From contig NZ_JAKZGO010000002.1 in assembly GCF_022549785.1 (NCBI RefSeq), positions 186,001-250,000 on the forward strand: a stretch of DNA of 64,000 nt, written 5' to 3'. The notes under the pieces were generated by a model. It saw only the letters and a program-made list of their open reading frames with translations, was not told where the DNA came from and did no database searches. The translations under genes and the position numbers were made by a program. The stretch is from Belliella alkalica. GTDB lineage: Bacteria; Bacteroidota; Bacteroidia; Cytophagales; Cyclobacteriaceae. Below are positions 27,601 to 36,449 of the stretch, piece after piece (positions within the stretch are counted from its first letter, which is position 1; the number at the start of each line of letters is the position of its first letter).

Positions 27601-30600
27601 CTAAATTTTCGTTGCCTTCATGAAGAATCTCCTGTACGCGAAGATAAATGCGATAATCAACAGTACTGCAATAAAGGAATAGCGTAAATAGTTAGATTTT
27701 TCTGCTTCTACATCGCCTACATATATAAATGCAGCCCAATAATAAGGATGAGCAGTATTTTCATCTGCTTGAACCAAGTAGTCCAATTTGGCTTCTCTAA
27801 TTGCTGCTTCATAAGGTTCTCCTTTCTTTATTTTTTCATAAAATCCAGTCATAAGCTTTTTGGTCGATAGATCTGGGATAGCCCAAAGGCTCATCAATAG
27901 ATTTGAAACATTTGCGTACATAAATGCTCTGCCTATACTGATGATTCCTTCACCTTTTTGATATTCACCTGTGCCTGAATTACACGCTGACAAGATCACT
28001 AGATTAGCATTTAACTTGAGATTAAATAATTCATAGCTGTGTAAATAGCCATCATCAAGTTCATTTTCCATCAAAACAAGACTGGAAAGTAAGGGGTTAC
28101 TGTTGTTGATTTGGCTATGGGTAGCCAAATGGATTATATCAGCCGCAGAAGCATATTCTTTGAACTTACTTTCTTGTGCATCTGAGGCTAACAAAATGGT
28201 AGAATTGAACCCAACTGAAATTTCATTGACTTCAGCTGCATTATTTGGCAATGAAGCGAATGATTCACGCGTTATCTCAGTTGATTTCCCATTGGTATTT
28301 TCTGAAATACCAGCATATGAAGGTGCAATCCCCAGGAAATTCACTTTTTTTCCTGATTTTGTAGGACTCTTTGTATTCTTTAAGAGAAAGGCAGAATAAT
28401 GATAAGATATTTGATGTTTTTTGATTAAATATGGAAGGTTTTTGAGGTTTTGTTCTGTCATTGGCGGTTCGCTGATCAATACTTCAAAAGGTATAAGAGC
28501 CAATTCACCATCAGGAATTATGATGATTTTTTCTACATCAATATTCTTCAAAACGGGGTCTAAAAGGGTAGAGTATATCCTAAAACTGGGGCTAATAAAA
28601 TCATTGTTTTTTTCTTTTATGGAAACCAAAAGTATTTCTATATCACTTTTTAGTTGAGATGTTTTTGGGATTTTCAAATAGTTGGTTTTTCCTCTATGGG
28701 TATAAAAGGCATAATACTCCGTTCCGAAATCTTGAAATTGAATGAGCAGATGATTTGAATTACTTACGCTCAAAGGTAATTTGGCTGGGATCAACTCATT
28801 TTCTGTATCATAAATATTTCCATATTTAAGTGAGTAGTAATTGGGGTGATCTTTTTTATATGTTGAAATTAATGACTCCAAATCTGATTTTGTTTGGAAA
28901 TAGGCTTCATTACTTTTATCAACTAAATAGAATTCTTCGGGAAGCTTATCTTCATTTGGCTCGGGCTGTCCATATCCTACAACTTCAAATTCCAACAATT
29001 TCGAGCGAAGTGAGTATTCCAGCTCCAACAAATCTTCAGGAACTCCTGTAACATCAAGTTTTGCAGTGTAAAAAGCTTCTCTTATAGCCAAAGTTTTTGA
29101 GAAATCAGACAAAAGTATGCTTTTGTCAAGATACTTGTTATCACCACTGATGTCAAAAAGTTGATTACTGATCAAAATGGTTTCTTGAACTAAGTCATAA
29201 TTTGAAGAGTAAATGTTTGACTTGGATCGAAGTCCATATATGCCTTTTTTGGTTTTCAAAGATTGCCTGATAGAAAGTAAATAGGATTCCAAGGCTCCTT
29301 CAAGATATTTCTTGTCATTATTCAAAGAATATAGCTTGGCAAGAACCCTCCCTTTTCTTGAGAAAAAATCTATTAGAAAATCCTTGCCTGATAATTCTTG
29401 AAAAGGTGGGTTATACAAAACTGGTTTTCCTTCTATCCCTAAAAATGCTTTTGTTGCTTTTTGGATTTGAGCTTCTGCGCCTTTGGGATTGTTTTTTTTC
29501 AATTCAAATTCAGCTTGGTCAAATAGCAATAGACCATAGGAATCCCGAATAATGTTGTTAGGCTTTTCAAATTGTCTGATGGCTTTATCCCTGTAATCTT
29601 GCTCCAGAGTTTGATTTCCAAGTGCTTTATAGATTTTGGAATATTTCAAATAGGTATCTGCCAGATTTGGTCTGTCTTCTCCATATGCCTCAAGTTGAAA
29701 TTTTTCAGCTTTTTTTGTAAAATACAAGGCAGAATCATAATTGCCTACCACAAAATATGCACTTGTAAATTCGTTATAGTATTCCAAAAGTTTGGGATCG
29801 AGGGGGTACTCTTTCTGGAATTGGTCATAGTTCCTTTTTAGATATTGAAGGGCAATCTGACCATCTCCCTGATCTTTCTTTCTACTCGAATACACATTGG
29901 CAAAAATCAAATCCAATGGGAACCTGTCCATAATATGGCTATATTGGTCAGGAATATTGTTTCTTATTGTTTCAGATTGCTTAAGGTGTTCAATAGCCTG
30001 ATCATGGATTCCCAAGATGCTATATATCAATGCGATGTTGGAGTGGACCATCTCACCAAGCATGGAATTCATTTCAACTTTGTCCTTTCTTAGAATTACC
30101 AGACAGCTATCATAGTATCTCAGTGATTGTTCATTGTCGTTGATACTTTTATAGACAGTGGCGACATTGTTATAAGTCTTGGCTATATACTCGTTGTTTT
30201 GGTTGTCAAGGTTGTTCGATTTCAAAAAATTGAGAGATTTTAAGAAATATTCAGCTGACTTGTTGTACTCATTTTTTCCTGCCAACATAGCTGCATAGGT
30301 ACTTCGCACCATATTCACCAGCCGCATGTTTGTAGAAGTATTGTTGTCTAATACATCATTAGCTTTTGAATGGTAAAAATCAGCAGAATCCAACTTGTTT
30401 TGCCTGTGAAAGCTCGTGCCATGCAAGGTGAAAGTATATGCTAGTCGGTCGGTTGCATTTACTTTACCAAAATAATCTGCCAAGGAATTGAGAATTTCTC
30501 GTCCTTCCTCCATTTTAATTTCCTGTCTCGCGAGCTGTACAGCCGTTGCGTCCAACAAATCTGATTTTTGCCAGTACAGCGTGCTATCTATGGAAGCATT

Positions 30601-30675
30601 TTGCTGAGCGTTTGCATCTTGATTTATCATATCAAGAAGAAAAATCAAAGAAATAAAAGCTAAAACTCTAATCAT
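27601..30675 (-). CDS. TPR-CHAT caspase-like protein, membrane anchored (first of operon)
   Basis: A full-length 1,024-residue paralogue of the next gene. It has a signal peptide (1-23, ending DANAQ), TPR-like repeats to about residue 500 (for example YFLKSLNFLKSNN, SLRYYDSCLVILRK), a helical linker and a CHAT domain from about 650. The dyad is His853 (HLATHSQ) and Cys898 (LSACNSG), with the same 45-residue spacing as the neighbour. The end is HPYYWAAFIYVGD plus one membrane helix and a basic tail. The repeat segment SLRYYDSCL is shared word for word with the neighbour. It starts 28 bases after the anti-sigma stop codon, so sigma, anti-sigma and CHAT form one unit. Confidence 0.92.
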   Translation of the reverse strand: MIRVLAFISLIFLLDMINQDANAQQNASIDSTLYWQKSDLLDATAVQLARQEIKMEEGREILNSLADYFGKVNATDRLAYTFTLHGTSFHRQNKLDSADFYHSKANDVLDNNTSTNMRLVNMVRSTYAAMLAGKNEYNKSAEYFLKSLNFLKSNNLDNQNNEYIAKTYNNVATVYKSINDNEQSLRYYDSCLVILRKDKVEMNSMLGEMVHSNIALIYSILGIHDQAIEHLKQSETIRNNIPDQYSHIMDRFPLDLIFANVYSSRKKDQGDGQIALQYLKRNYDQFQKEYPLDPKLLEYYNEFTSAYFVVGNYDSALYFTKKAEKFQLEAYGEDRPNLADTYLKYSKIYKALGNQTLEQDYRDKAIRQFEKPNNIIRDSYGLLLFDQAEFELKKNNPKGAEAQIQKATKAFLGIEGKPVLYNPPFQELSGKDFLIDFFSRKGRVLAKLYSLNNDKKYLEGALESYLLSIRQSLKTKKGIYGLRSKSNIYSSNYDLVQETILISNQLFDISGDNKYLDKSILLSDFSKTLAIREAFYTAKLDVTGVPEDLLELEYSLRSKLLEFEVVGYGQPEPNEDKLPEEFYLVDKSNEAYFQTKSDLESLISTYKKDHPNYYSLKYGNIYDTENELIPAKLPLSVSNSNHLLIQFQDFGTEYYAFYTHRGKTNYLKIPKTSQLKSDIEILLVSIKEKNNDFISPSFRIYSTLLDPVLKNIDVEKIIIIPDGELALIPFEVLISEPPMTEQNLKNLPYLIKKHQISYHYSAFLLKNTKSPTKSGKKVNFLGIAPSYAGISENTNGKSTEITRESFASLPNNAAEVNEISVGFNSTILLASDAQESKFKEYASAADIIHLATHSQINNSNPLLSSLVLMENELDDGYLHSYELFNLKLNANLVILSACNSGTGEYQKGEGIISIGRAFMYANVSNLLMSLWAIPDLSTKKLMTGFYEKIKKGEPYEAAIREAKLDYLVQADENTAHPYYWAAFIYVGDVEAEKSNYLRYSFIAVLLIIAFIFAYRRFFMKATKI

Positions 30676-30703
30676 GCCATTTTAAGTTTGGAGAAAAATA
30701 TCC

Positions 30704-31462
30704 TCAATCTAATTTCAATAATAGTCTCTCTACCTCTTCCATCTTATACCCACTGCTTTTTCTGAGTTTTACCAACTCTTCTTTGCCTTTGATTGAATCT
30801 CCTTTCACCAAATAACTCAAGGCCATGTACCATTTTGCTTGGTCTCGGAACTGCATTCCTTCTGAATATAGATAACTTTCAAATAGCATATTGGCACTGT
30901 CATATTGCTCCAATTCTATTTTGGTGATGCCTCTATAGAATAGGATATATTCTTTTTGCTGGTTTTTAAGTTCAGCAAAAAGGCTGTCAGCTTGCTTAAA
31001 ATCACTACTCTCATATGCAATAAATGCGGCAATTTCCAATTCTTCTGGATTGACTATTTCTCCTCTTGTGATCGGTTTTACAACATTTGGGTACGGCTCG
31101 TAGAATGCATAGAAATTTTGTGAAATTTCATCATCTGATTGTGATGTAGATGTTTTGACAAAATAGGTGACTGCTAAGATCGAAATCAGAGCAGCTGCGA
31201 CAGCCATTATTGACCAAAGTCTTCTGGATTTTGGCTTGGCAGTCGATTTTTCAGATTCCTGAATGTCATTTTCTATTTTGTTCAAAAATCCTTTCAACAC
31301 TTTTCTTTGATTGTTTTGAAAAGCCAGCTTTGTTTTTTGCTGAAATACTACCTCTTCCTTGAATAGAGGGTCTGATTCAAGCAAATCTTCAAAAACCTCT
31401 CTTTCTGAATCAGAAAGATTACCTTCGAAATATTTAATTATAAGTTCTTCGTGGATACTCAT
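30704..31462 (-). CDS. Membrane anti-sigma-like protein with periplasmic TPRs
   Basis: A 252-residue protein built like the one at 2488-3213. The cytoplasmic head has YFEGNLSDSEREVFEDLLESDPLF, and a membrane helix lies at about 84-102. The motif PITRGE is at 130-135, about 28 residues beyond the helix and just after FYEPYPNVV. TPR-like helices follow (AFIAYESSDFKQADSLF, YRGITKIELEQYDSANMLF). Its start overlaps the sigma stop by 4 bases (ATGA). The head sequence fits the general shape of Bacteroidota anti-sigmas (a short helical segment ending in DP.F). Sequestration of the neighbouring sigma is inferred from this layout. Confidence 0.78.
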   Translation of the reverse strand: MSIHEELIIKYFEGNLSDSEREVFEDLLESDPLFKEEVVFQQKTKLAFQNNQRKVLKGFLNKIENDIQESEKSTAKPKSRRLWSIMAVAAALISILAVTYFVKTSTSQSDDEISQNFYAFYEPYPNVVKPITRGEIVNPEELEIAAFIAYESSDFKQADSLFAELKNQQKEYILFYRGITKIELEQYDSANMLFESYLYSEGMQFRDQAKWYMALSYLVKGDSIKGKEELVKLRKSSGYKMEEVERLLLKLD

Positions 31463-32019
31463 CTGTTTTTAAGCTTAAGTTCTATAGACTCTCTTAGGGA
31501 TTTTAGACATCTTGATTTTTGACTCTTTACTACGTCAGTGTGGTTGTAAGCTAATAGCACTTGGATCTCCGCTATTTTTTTCTCTTCATAATAAAAGAGC
31601 CGAAGCAATTCCTGGCATTTCTTTCCCAATGATTCTAGGGCATTTTCCAATAGAATCACTTGTGGATCTTTTTCATCAATAAATTCAAAGCTTTCGACCA
31701 AACCTTCAAAAAGATCTTGATCATTTTCAATGTCTATAAAGTCAGTATTTGAATTTTTTTTCAAGCGGGTGAAGAGCATGAATTTTCCCATACTGAAAAG
31801 GTATGTTTTTAGGCTTCCACTCGATAACTGCAGTTTTTGCTTCATTGATTTTTCATACAAAGCAATGATCACATCTTGATAGATATCGCAGATCTGATTC
31901 TTATCTGTATGGTACTTTAAAGCAAACTGGATAAAAGGAGCCCTGTATTTCCTATAAATTTCTTCTAGAGCGGTATTGTCCCCTAGTGACAGCCGGTCCA
32001 ATAAATTGTTATCCATCAT
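31459..32019 (-). CDS. ECF-type RNA polymerase sigma factor
   Basis: A 186-residue sigma-70 family protein. Region 2 lies at about 20-90 (YRKYRAPFIQFALKYH, CDIYQDVIIALYEKS, SLKTYLFSMGKFMLFTRLKK). Region 4 lies at about 125-180 (LGKKCQELLRLFYYEEKKIAEIQ, then VVKSQKSRCLKSLRESIE). It is the first gene of the operon sigma, anti-sigma, CHAT, CHAT. The start follows a 428-base gap holding repeat copy D; no promoter was identified. It is a relative of the sigma at 3206-3751, which suggests that the two loci are copies of one system. Confidence 0.9.
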   Translation of the reverse strand: MMDNNLLDRLSLGDNTALEEIYRKYRAPFIQFALKYHTDKNQICDIYQDVIIALYEKSMKQKLQLSSGSLKTYLFSMGKFMLFTRLKKNSNTDFIDIENDQDLFEGLVESFEFIDEKDPQVILLENALESLGKKCQELLRLFYYEEKKIAEIQVLLAYNHTDVVKSQKSRCLKSLRESIELKLKNR

Positions 32020-32263
32020 TTTTTAGTCTTAAAAGTGGCAGTTTAGTAAACATAATAATAAAAGTTTTACGAGATGTTTACTTTTCAAATTAAAAGCTGA
32101 CTAAGCTTAAAATAATATGAGAATATCTTGATTTTGTTCAAAACACATTCAGAATGTTCTATAAAGGTTAGTTTGTCAGGTGTTTATGTGTCTCAAGAAA
32201 TCTTAATACTAAAAACTTCTTTGACTCAATTTATTGAGGAATTCGATCAAACCAAATTTCTAA

Positions 32264-32403
32264 TTATGATGAACCACAATGACAACAGTAGGTAAATAAA
32301 AAAATTAGACCAAGCGGAAATCGTCCACGGTCGACACCAACTGAATTCAATGTGTGTACCAAATCTAACTTGTGTACTGCTGTCAATGCGGAGGTACATA
32401 TTG
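32264..32403. repeat. Dispersed repeat, diverged copy D
   Basis: The stretch from ATTATGATGAACCACAATGAC to GCGGAGGTACATA aligns by eye with the copy at 61644-61790: both read AATTRGAYCAAGCGGA, then TCGWC, GACAGC/GACACC, and CTGAATTCAAWGTKTGTACC. The 5' end has lost the GATTATCCGC form. It lies in the 428-base gap between the divergent sigma and secreted-protein genes, whose remainder is AT-rich and shows nothing recognisable. Confidence 0.65.
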
Positions 32404-32447
32404 CTAAAAATCATTCAAATAAATATATCAACTAAAACTAAAAAATC

Positions 32448-32951
32448 ATGAAAAAAGCTACATTAACATTGTTGACAGCTATGATGCTTTTTGGGATTTC
32501 AGCCCAAGCTCAAACTGTAAAAGGAGGAATTACCATAGGGAAATCTTCAGAATTGAAAATCGAAATGAAATCAGACAACCTGATTGATTTATTTGTCGAT
32601 TTTAGAAAAGAAAAATATCCGATTGTGTTCTCTTTTCAAGGTGATAACCTCAAAAGCAAAGAGGGTAGAGAGATCATTTTTTTCGACTTTATTACGGAAG
32701 TTTATTTCAATGGTAAGTTGATTGGCAAAGCCAGCAGAAACCCCATTCCTTACATTCCTGGTGACATGATTATCGGTACAGAAGGTTTTGATTTCATTTC
32801 TTTGCTGGGTTTCAACGAAATGACCAAACCCTCTATCAAAGAGACTCCTGGGAAACTTCCTGCAGGTAGCTATCAAGTAAAACTGATAGCCAAACCATTG
32901 GATTTTAAAGGGCAAATCAGGCCTGCCATTTTTTCATTTTTAGTTAAATAA
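32448..32951 (+). CDS. Secreted protein of unknown function
   Basis: A 167-residue protein with a signal peptide (MKKATLTLLTAMMLFGISAQAQ). The mature part is beta-rich (ITIGKSSELKIEMKSD, YPIVFSFQGDNL, GSYQVKLIAKPLDF) with no domain I recognise. It is the first gene of a three-gene unit with a beta-barrel protein 15 bases downstream and a lipoprotein that overlaps the barrel gene. The unit probably acts at the outer membrane; nothing more can be said. Confidence 0.7.
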   Translation: MKKATLTLLTAMMLFGISAQAQTVKGGITIGKSSELKIEMKSDNLIDLFVDFRKEKYPIVFSFQGDNLKSKEGREIIFFDFITEVYFNGKLIGKASRNPIPYIPGDMIIGTEGFDFISLLGFNEMTKPSIKETPGKLPAGSYQVKLIAKPLDFKGQIRPAIFSFLVK

Positions 32952-32966
32952 CAAACCAATTGAATC

Positions 32967-33467
32967 ATGAAAAAGAATATTCTCCTATTAGCAATTACTT
33001 TATTTTCCTTTGTAAGTACACTGAGTGCCCAGGATACCAGACGGATTGGAGGCCAGATTATTTATGGCTCCAATTTAGAAGCTTTAGGATTAGGGGTGAT
33101 AGGCGAACTTCCCGTAGCGCCAAAGATGGTTATTTCCCCAAGTTTCTCATTTTATTTTCCAAAAGATCAGGGGTTTGTCAAACAATCAGCTTGGGAATTG
33201 AATGGCAATCTGAATTATATTTTCATTGAGGATGACAATTTGGTCTTTTACGGAATCGGTGGTCTAAATTATACAAATATCAGGGTCAAGTCTGATATTC
33301 CTGGACTGGGTAATTTCTCAAATTCTGTTGGGAGAGTTGGGCTTAATCTAGGTGCAGGTGCCAATTTTGACATAGGTATGAGTTTTCTTCCTTTTGCCGA
33401 AATCAAGTACATTCTTGGTGATTTTGACAGATTGGTAATAGGGGCTGGAATCAAATTCAATTTGTAA
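32967..33467 (+). CDS. Small outer-membrane beta-barrel protein
   Basis: A 166-residue protein with signal peptide ending near LSAQ (21). The rest alternates polar and non-polar residues in the pattern of an eight-strand barrel (GQIIYGSNLEALGLGVIG, VISPSFSFYFPK, WELNGNLNYIF, GLNLGAGANFDIGM) and ends IGAGIKFNL, the usual C-terminal strand with a terminal hydrophobic residue. It resembles Bacteroidota outer membrane beta-barrel proteins of the OmpW/OprF-like type. The start is 15 bases after the preceding stop and its stop overlaps the next start by one base (TAATG). Confidence 0.78.
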   Translation: MKKNILLLAITLFSFVSTLSAQDTRRIGGQIIYGSNLEALGLGVIGELPVAPKMVISPSFSFYFPKDQGFVKQSAWELNGNLNYIFIEDDNLVFYGIGGLNYTNIRVKSDIPGLGNFSNSVGRVGLNLGAGANFDIGMSFLPFAEIKYILGDFDRLVIGAGIKFNL

Positions 33468-33979
33468 TGAGAAAGTTAATCTACCTATCGCTAATTTTTG
33501 GGCTATTCATTTCCTTGAGCGCATGTTCTGATGCTCCCACATTGGATAAGCCCAACACTTATGAAGTGAATTTTCCAATTGATAAATATAATGGCGTTAT
33601 TCCTGATGGAGAAATTTCAGCATCCTACGTAGAGGCCGATTTGGGATCTGGCATTATCCGAACGATCAGTTTATCATTTATGGATGGGGATTTATCTGTG
33701 GTGATGCTGATAATGATGAATGGAAATCAGGCATTGCCAATTAGGGGAGAAGATGAAGAGTTTGGGAGTTTTGTGATCATAGACACCCTGGGAGAAAATC
33801 CTGAGGGAAGATTTTTGAGTATCCAAGGAACAGTAACTGCCACAAATATCAAGGCTACTGCTCTTAGTGCCTCTACAGGCTTCTTGACAGGTGACTTTAC
33901 ATTTTCCGGTCAATTCGTCAAAGCACTTGATCCTGAAGGTGATCGTACGCCAATAACTGGACGGGTTTCATTTGATTAA
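33467..33979 (+). CDS. Predicted lipoprotein of unknown function
   Basis: A 170-residue lipoprotein with lipobox SLSAC. The mature part is beta-rich (ASYVEADLGSGIIRTISLSF, FLTGDFTFSGQFVKAL). No family is recognised. It is the last gene of the unit 32448-33979, translationally coupled to the barrel gene by the one-base overlap TAATG, and is followed by a terminator hairpin at 33990. Confidence 0.7.
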   Translation: MRKLIYLSLIFGLFISLSACSDAPTLDKPNTYEVNFPIDKYNGVIPDGEISASYVEADLGSGIIRTISLSFMDGDLSVVMLIMMNGNQALPIRGEDEEFGSFVIIDTLGENPEGRFLSIQGTVTATNIKATALSASTGFLTGDFTFSGQFVKALDPEGDRTPITGRVSFD

Positions 33980-33989
33980 ATACTTGTAA

Positions 33990-34028
33990 AGGCTATTGGT
34001 TTAAGAATTTAGAACAATAGCCTTTTTT
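33990..34028 (+). terminator. Intrinsic terminator
   Basis: AGGCTATTG and CAATAGCCT pair around a 15-base loop and TTTTTT follows. It ends the three-gene unit 32448-33979. Confidence 0.85.
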
Positions 34029-34141
34029 AATTTCCATCACTATTGTCAGACAATCTCAAATGAAATTATGGGCATAACGCGATGAATGTTTACCCAATTT
34101 AAGTTTTGGAGACTAAGAGACAACAACCAAAATTAAACAAG

Positions 34142-34957
34142 ATGAAGAATTCAATAAAGAACAAAATTGTATTGACATCCTGCTGCCTATTTTTTCTAAT
34201 CAGCCAAGGAGAAAGTCAAATCATGAAAAAACTGACTGATAAACTTGGTCAGAAAGCGATAAGCGAATCAACTGAATCTGTAAAAAAGAAGCATGAAAAA
34301 AATCCGTTTGAGGAGATGTTTTCTGGAGATGGAGGAATGGATCTGTCGGGTATGTTGGGAGGTTCGAGTGATTACAAGGCTCCAGAAAGTTACAGCTTTG
34401 ATTTTCAAGTGACTATGAGAATGTCTATGGAAAAAGGCAAGCCAATGACCCAAATATGGAAGTACAATACGAAGGAGGGGTATTTAGGAATGGAAAACGG
34501 CGGAGTGCTGATAATCTACGATATCGATAGTGATGTGATGGTGACCATAGACCCCAAAGGAAAAAGTTATACTGCGATGTCTACAAAGTTGCTGGGGACC
34601 ATTAGTGGAAATTTAGAGGAAGAGGATGAAGATAGTATTCCAGAGATGATCAAAACCAACGAAACAAAGACAATACTTGGTTATAAAGCCACAAAGTATA
34701 TGATGGAGGATGATCAATTGAAAGGAGAGTTTTGGATGGCTCCAGAAGTTCCTTTTGACCAATCTTCGATGACAAAATCCATCAATTCATTCGGCAAAAA
34801 ACCAACACCACTTCCCGGTAAGATGCAAGGATTCATGATGGAAATGCAGGCTTATGACAAGAAAAGTAAAAGCACTTCGAACATGGAGGTAATCCAGCTT
34901 GGGGCTATCAATGAAGTGATAGCGATGAAACAGTACAAAAATGGAATGGCATTCTAA
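34142..34957 (+). CDS. Secreted DUF4412-like protein
   Basis: With the start at 34142 the protein has 271 residues and a signal peptide (MKNSIKNKIVLTSCCLFFLI, cleaved near GESQ). The frame is open from 34106, but that start would put 12 polar residues before the signal. A short charged helix is followed by a beta-rich part with the repeating 'read-out' pattern of DUF4412 proteins (MTQIWKYNTKEGYLGM, MVTIDPKGKSYTAMS, LGYKATKYMMED, FWMAPEVPFD). The family is periplasmic or outer-membrane associated; its role is unknown. The next gene starts 11 bases downstream. Confidence 0.72.
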   Translation: MKNSIKNKIVLTSCCLFFLISQGESQIMKKLTDKLGQKAISESTESVKKKHEKNPFEEMFSGDGGMDLSGMLGGSSDYKAPESYSFDFQVTMRMSMEKGKPMTQIWKYNTKEGYLGMENGGVLIIYDIDSDVMVTIDPKGKSYTAMSTKLLGTISGNLEEEDEDSIPEMIKTNETKTILGYKATKYMMEDDQLKGEFWMAPEVPFDQSSMTKSINSFGKKPTPLPGKMQGFMMEMQAYDKKSKSTSNMEVIQLGAINEVIAMKQYKNGMAF

Positions 34958-34968
34958 CTATTATCACA

Positions 34969-35673
34969 ATGAAAACAATAGCAATCGCACTCAATCTATC
35001 GCTACTATTGGCAGCATCCATGTGTGGCTCAAACTCTGAAGAAAAAAGCATATTTGGGAGTTCATCAAATAATAAAGCTGATCATTCATGTCTGTTGGAA
35101 TATACAGGAGAAAATACGGGTAAGTTTTTTACAGAGGAATTGATATCGGATTTGGCAAATGGCAACCCTATCGCTGCAGATCATTACGAACGTCGAAATA
35201 TGTATAAATACTCTTGGAAAGAGGATGGTATTATCCATTTTATTGGCTTCGATGATATGGAAACTGCAGAGAAGCTTCGGCTAAAAAGAAACGATAAAAA
35301 CAAAGACATCCCAAACCTAGTAGTGGATTATACTAAGAATAATTATCGTGACAAAACCCCCGAAGAAGTCGAGAGATTAAATAAACTTATCAATGATGAA
35401 CTTGAGAAATCAAAGGATCCAAATGCCAATGCAAGTTCCAATAAGACACTTCAGAGCACTGTCATGTCAATGCAGCAAAATTCATACATCACATTAGACA
35501 CAAAAGCTGATTATGCAGTTTACAATAAAAGGGGCTTTGGAGTATATGTTGTCGTAGGTGAGGTCTTACTTTCATTAAGTGCTCAGGTAGGGCCATATGG
35601 CTCTGTCGATGAAGAGAAAAGTATAGAACTAGCCAGAAAATTGGCTGATAAAGTGGCTACAATATGCAAATGA
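34969..35673 (+). CDS. Predicted lipoprotein of unknown function
   Basis: A 234-residue protein with a signal ending LAASMCGSN, which fits a lipobox (Cys19). The mature part is mostly helical and charged, with a final beta-like segment (YITLDTKADYAVYNKRGFGVYVVVGEVLLSL). No family is recognised. Its stop overlaps the next start by 4 bases (ATGA), so the two are co-translated; it starts 11 bases after the DUF4412-like gene. Confidence 0.62.
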   Translation: MKTIAIALNLSLLLAASMCGSNSEEKSIFGSSSNNKADHSCLLEYTGENTGKFFTEELISDLANGNPIAADHYERRNMYKYSWKEDGIIHFIGFDDMETAEKLRLKRNDKNKDIPNLVVDYTKNNYRDKTPEEVERLNKLINDELEKSKDPNANASSNKTLQSTVMSMQQNSYITLDTKADYAVYNKRGFGVYVVVGEVLLSLSAQVGPYGSVDEEKSIELARKLADKVATICK

Positions 35674-36239
35674 TATATTTTATAGCAGCTCTTTTTATGA
35701 CAGCTCAGACTACTGGCTGTGCAAAGAAAAAAGACTTTGTTCAGGATCAATCGATTCAACATACAGAATTCAATATTGTACATTTAGAAGTAGGTGGAGA
35801 AGTAGTTTTTGATTCTACAAAAATGACTCATTCAAATCTATCTATTTATCCCAATCAGTTGATGTTTACTGTTATGGATGATGAAGGACAAAATATCACA
35901 ATCACCTTTGCGGGCAAAGACATTTCACAAAGAAAACCTGAAGCACTTACCTTCGATTCCCCTGGTTTATTTCATGGATTTTCTAATGCACAAGATGTTT
36001 TTTTTATAGCATTCGGAAAACTTGCCTCTGATAGAGAGCCTGGACAGTTGAAGTATGAGCGTCATTTACCCCAGCTGATCATGCAAGGCGAATTGAAGGT
36101 AATATCTTGGACTGATAGCGTTTTTGAATTCAGTTTTGAAGGTAAGCTGGGTGAAGAAAACCAAGTGAACACTCCTGAAAGTTGGCTCCCGTTTTCTGGT
36201 AGTATCAAAGCCGCCTCTTATCAACAATACAATGAATGA
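35670..36239 (+). CDS. Predicted lipoprotein of unknown function
   Basis: With the start at 35670 (overlapping the previous stop as ATGA) the protein has 189 residues; an ATG at 35664 adds two more. The signal ends TAQTTGC, a weak lipobox. The mature part is beta-rich (VHLEVGGEVVFDSTKM, NITITFAGKDIS, FEFSFEGKLGEEN). It looks like the small Bacteroidota lipoproteins with unknown calycin- or sandwich-like folds. It closes the unit 34142-36239. Confidence 0.62.
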   Translation: MIYFIAALFMTAQTTGCAKKKDFVQDQSIQHTEFNIVHLEVGGEVVFDSTKMTHSNLSIYPNQLMFTVMDDEGQNITITFAGKDISQRKPEALTFDSPGLFHGFSNAQDVFFIAFGKLASDREPGQLKYERHLPQLIMQGELKVISWTDSVFEFSFEGKLGEENQVNTPESWLPFSGSIKAASYQQYNE

Positions 36240-36449
36240 TTATAGTTTTTAGTGATCTAATTTGATTAGGATACTGATTTTAGACTCCTGATTATTTCTA
36301 GGAAAACAGAAAAAAGAGTTGTAAGCAATTAACATTTCTATTTTCTATTTCAATCCACTTTCCATCAATTATCTATAGCAACAGAACCCAGATTCGATAG
36401 AATTTATCGAATGCATGGACTTGCTATGCCATGTTTAAATTAAAATATT

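Noticed and set aside
24239-30675. TPR-CHAT as part of a type III-E CRISPR (Craspase) system
   Set aside because: No Cas7-11 or array is present, and the proteins have signal peptides and a membrane helix, unlike cytoplasmic Csx29.
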